NCBI GenBank assembly: GCA_019022495.1
Contig: JAFEKR010000124.1
Span: forward strand, 1-35,258
From: Epichloe hybrida
Lineage: Eukaryota > Ascomycota > Sordariomycetes > Hypocreales > Clavicipitaceae
Direction: 5' to 3'
DNA: 35,258 nucleotides
This document shows positions 32,593 through 35,258 of this stretch, in pieces (the first letter of the stretch is position 1; every line of letters begins with the position of its first letter). Made by a program: the position numbers and the translations under genes. The notes below the pieces were generated by a model, which was not told the DNA's origin, searched no databases, and saw only the letters and a list, made by a program, of their open reading frames with translations.

Positions 32593-34683
32593 ATGGCTTT
32601 GAGGCGGTCGTGTCTGCCCAGGTCCAGCCTCAATTGGCTTCCTGGGGCTGTGGCACCACGTCTTGAATCTCCCGCGAGATGTGCTCCCAAACATCCAGGA
32701 CGCCGACGACATGTGGCCACGCATGCTGCTGCAACCGCAACGGAAGCGGCAATGGCTCCTCGCCAACCTCGTTTCTCCGAGTTCCTCCCTCCGCGGGACC
32801 GTACAGAGCTTCGACGATGTACTGGTCGCGTACAGGGCCAAGACCCCGACCAGCTGTACCAGGCTTTCCTCCTGTGGACGGATATCTTAGGCGACTCAAG
32901 CTCACCTCTACACGATGCTGCCGTCCGACAAGCCCAGGAGCTTCCGGGTCCCTCATTCTCCGAAATCCTGCGCAGCCTCGATCCTCTGCCATCAAACAAA
33001 CACGACATCGCCCACGGGCTGAACCTGACACAGGGCCAGGCCCAGTTCACAGACGCCTGCAAATGGGTGGATGAGTTTGGTGTGCGCGACCACCACCGTC
33101 AAGTCCTGCGAGGCATGCAAATCCTGTTGGCAGTGCGCAATGGCTCTCCCCTCGGACTCAGCACCGCAGATTACGAAGTCTTGCTGCGCTGCGCCGGCGC
33201 GGCCGCCGACTACCAGGCAACGAAAAGCACATGGTCGACCATGGCCACAAGCGGGCTCCAAGACTCTCGCACGGCCAAGACATGGACCGAGTTCATCAAG
33301 TCTCGCTTCATGACGGAGCCCACCTACTACCAGTTTGACCGTTCGCGCGTCGCCGTCCTGGCCCGCGACCTATACAGCAATCGAGAGCCGCTCCCCATGG
33401 CGACGCTCAAGCGCATGGACAGCATGAGATTGAGCATGAATGCGATGAAGAAGGAGCCGTGGAATCGGCGCCAAGACGAGGTAGAAGAGGACATGCGACG
33501 ACTGTTTCGACGAAGAGCCGATTTCCGCGGCTACAGGGGCCACTGGATCCGAGCTCTCTACTACGGCCACGAGGTCGACGAAGAGCTCATCTGTGCGTCC
33601 CTCGTCGCTTTTGCACGATCCAGCTCCCTGCACGCCATCAAGACGCTGATATTCAAAAACTACTACGGCATCACCATCGACGGGGAGGCGTCCGCGCCAG
33701 GAAACATGCAAATATCAGGCGGCAATGAGCTGCCAGCCACATCCCTCATCCACCCGACGCCGCGGCTGCTCAATGCCATCGTAGAAGCATTCGGCTCCAT
33801 GTCTCACATCCCCCTAGGCATGAAGCTCCTCGACTTCGTCTCCCGACGATACAACCTCCCCATCCCGCACGAGACGTGGTCCAACCTCCTCAACTGGACC
33901 TACCTATGCGCATCCAAGCCTTTCAGGCCCATGCGTCGCCTCCACGGAGACTTCCAATCCACCACCACCTCGGCCGCCGACGTCCGCCAAGTCTGGACCG
34001 TCATGACCTCGGCGCCCTACCTCGTGACGCCCACATTCGAGGACTACGACATCCACATCAAGACCCTCCTCGCCCAGCGCTCCTTCGGACGCGCCCTCGC
34101 CCTCATCCGAAACGACATCCTCCCCTTCTACGAGCGCGTCCTATCCGACTACGAAATCGCAACGCACGACGAGATTCTCCAAAACGACCTCGGCCCCGCC
34201 CCGCAAGCCACCCACCGTCGGAACCAAGCACAGCTGTACAAGGACTACATCCACCACCGCATGGCAAGCTGGTTCGACAAGCTCCTCAAAACGGCCTCGT
34301 CAAACAAGGGCCACCGCGACGGGGCCGTCATGAGAACCATGGTCCCCAACTTACTCCTCGAGTTCGGCGACTTCTTCCCCCACCAGATTCGGTACAGGAC
34401 CGCCCAGGGCACAGTGCGCATGGACCGTCCCGAGGCCACGCGCAGATTCACCTGGGCGAGGAACTGGCGAGAGACATTGCCGCAGAAGAAGGCGGGCATC
34501 TACGCCCGTGACATGGAGGGCTCTGATCTGCCCGACTTTGAATACCCCCGCGTGCCTGTTATGAAGGTGCTTGAGTGGCGGCGCGTGCCGAGGCGGCGCA
34601 TGACACGACTGGGACGAGCACCGAAAGACGGAGCCGAGGCGCGGAAATGGTGGGATAGGCTGGAAGAGGAAATGATGCTGTAG
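32593..34683 (+). CDS. Probable mitochondrial ATPase-expression (ATP13-domain/PPR-like) protein
   Basis: Intronless gene, 696 residues. The first in-frame ATG is at 32593; upstream in-frame sequence has no Met, so the longer frame is not used. The N terminus (MALRRSCLPRSSLNWLPGAV and a further Arg/Ala/His-rich stretch to about residue 55, almost without acidic residues) looks like a mitochondrial targeting sequence. The body is helical with repeat-like segments, e.g. LSTADYEVLLRCAGAAADY (about 190-210) and VRQVWTVMTSAPYLVTPTFE (about 470-490), followed by IKTLLAQRSFGRALALI. This arrangement recalls fungal ATP13/AEP2-type proteins, PPR-like factors needed for expression of mitochondrial ATP synthase mRNA. 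Assignment is from memory of the family and moderate; a general mitochondrial PPR protein is the alternative. That it is a real gene is nearly certain. Confidence 0.75.
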   Translation: MALRRSCLPRSSLNWLPGAVAPRLESPARCAPKHPGRRRHVATHAAATATEAAMAPRQPRFSEFLPPRDRTELRRCTGRVQGQDPDQLYQAFLLWTDILGDSSSPLHDAAVRQAQELPGPSFSEILRSLDPLPSNKHDIAHGLNLTQGQAQFTDACKWVDEFGVRDHHRQVLRGMQILLAVRNGSPLGLSTADYEVLLRCAGAAADYQATKSTWSTMATSGLQDSRTAKTWTEFIKSRFMTEPTYYQFDRSRVAVLARDLYSNREPLPMATLKRMDSMRLSMNAMKKEPWNRRQDEVEEDMRRLFRRRADFRGYRGHWIRALYYGHEVDEELICASLVAFARSSSLHAIKTLIFKNYYGITIDGEASAPGNMQISGGNELPATSLIHPTPRLLNAIVEAFGSMSHIPLGMKLLDFVSRRYNLPIPHETWSNLLNWTYLCASKPFRPMRRLHGDFQSTTTSAADVRQVWTVMTSAPYLVTPTFEDYDIHIKTLLAQRSFGRALALIRNDILPFYERVLSDYEIATHDEILQNDLGPAPQATHRRNQAQLYKDYIHHRMASWFDKLLKTASSNKGHRDGAVMRTMVPNLLLEFGDFFPHQIRYRTAQGTVRMDRPEATRRFTWARNWRETLPQKKAGIYARDMEGSDLPDFEYPRVPVMKVLEWRRVPRRRMTRLGRAPKDGAEARKWWDRLEEEMML

Positions 34684-35258
34684 AACAGTACCTTGGTATG
34701 ATATTGTGGGATACATTTTGCTGGCAGGCATTAACAAAGCATGAAGGCGTGTTTCGTTTGGCATTACGTATGATTCATGCATACAGTTATTCACCATAGC
34801 TCAAGGACGTTCTGTTTAAAGTGTGGCTGTGAATGATTTTTTTTTTTTCAAACAGTTCGTGGAAAAACACAGAGAGCCTCTTCCGGATATCCGTCCCAGA
34901 ACCGCTTCGCGCCAAATAGGCTTGCATATCCGTCATCAAAGCTGTACTTGTCGTGTCTTCATGATTCGTGTGTCCCGCACATACATAGTGCCTAGCGTGC
35001 CCTCCATATTACATGATAGATGCCTTCCCTTTTCGTACATGCTTCTGTAATACCCGTCGCTTCATACAAACCATAGGGCGGCGAAAGGAGATAAAAGGCG
35101 TCATGTAGAACAGATGGGCTTGCAAAACACAAGCTAAATAACAAGCATAGTTGCAAGTAAAGGTGTAGACGACGCAATCTCAACACGTCCTGTCGCAAGT
35201 GCCCGATTCATCTTCAGATCCCGACTGCTGCTTCGGCCAATACCCCCAGCAGGCTGGC
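34684..35258. other. 3' flank, no gene seen
   Basis: Downstream of the mitochondrial-protein gene: AT-balanced UTR-like sequence, a T run at 34837-34849, and short overlapping frames with no recognisable domain. The window ends before another gene can be identified. Confidence 0.5.

Noticed and set aside
32466..34511. Long frames on the minus strand and in plus frame 3 (up to 211 residues) within the 32593 gene
   Set aside because: Shadows of a GC-rich coding sequence; the Arg/Pro/His-rich composition is typical of off-frame reading.

Overview
The window looks like nuclear DNA of a filamentous ascomycete (Pezizomycotina, perhaps Hypocreales; the order is a guess). The genes have short spliceosomal introns (54-129 nt, GTAAGT/GTATGT donors), and an AT-rich, repeat-filled block sits next to normal GC-balanced genes. 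The repeats carry the marks of repeat-induced point mutation (RIP, C-to-T mainly at CpA on both strands). Reading frames stay in register for kilobases but are cut by TAA/TAG where Gln or Trp is expected, and CpA/TpG are scarce.

Layout. 1-3796: hAT DNA transposon on the minus strand, with at least two introns still recognisable and a likely terminal repeat at 3759-3796. 3797-7040: very AT-rich DNA with a diverged tandem repeat, inverted ATTGT-type microsatellites and a degenerate coding-like stretch. 7041-about 11530: Ty3/gypsy element 1 (leader/LTR, gag, protease, reverse transcriptase), ending abruptly. About 11530-12504 plus 19575-22715: Ty3/gypsy element 2 (protease, RT, RNase H, integrase), split by a complete Ty1/copia element at 12505-19569. 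The copia element has two LTRs, a 5-bp target duplication GAACC, a half-tRNA-type primer site, a seven-copy leader repeat and one Gag-Pol frame killed only by point mutations. Removing the copia and one target copy leaves the gypsy-2 frame continuous, which fixes the order of insertion. 23091-about 26540: one long reading frame I cannot assign to a family, with RIP-type stops.

Composition changes sharply near 26580. After about 2 kb without a convincing gene come three housekeeping genes: a GTPBP1/2-type translational GTPase (minus strand, five exons, possible extra N-terminal exon), LSM3 (minus strand, three exons), and, divergent from LSM3, an intronless plus-strand gene for a probable mitochondrial RNA-processing/ATPase-expression protein. 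They act in translation/mRNA decay, U6 snRNP/mRNA decay and mitochondrial expression, and do not form a pathway.

I see no defence system, CRISPR array, tRNA, rRNA or biosynthetic cluster. The least explained items are the 3.4-kb unidentified frame, the hairpin/TATA-like leader repeats of the copia element, and the gypsy-1/gypsy-2 junction where RT runs in frame into a second protease.
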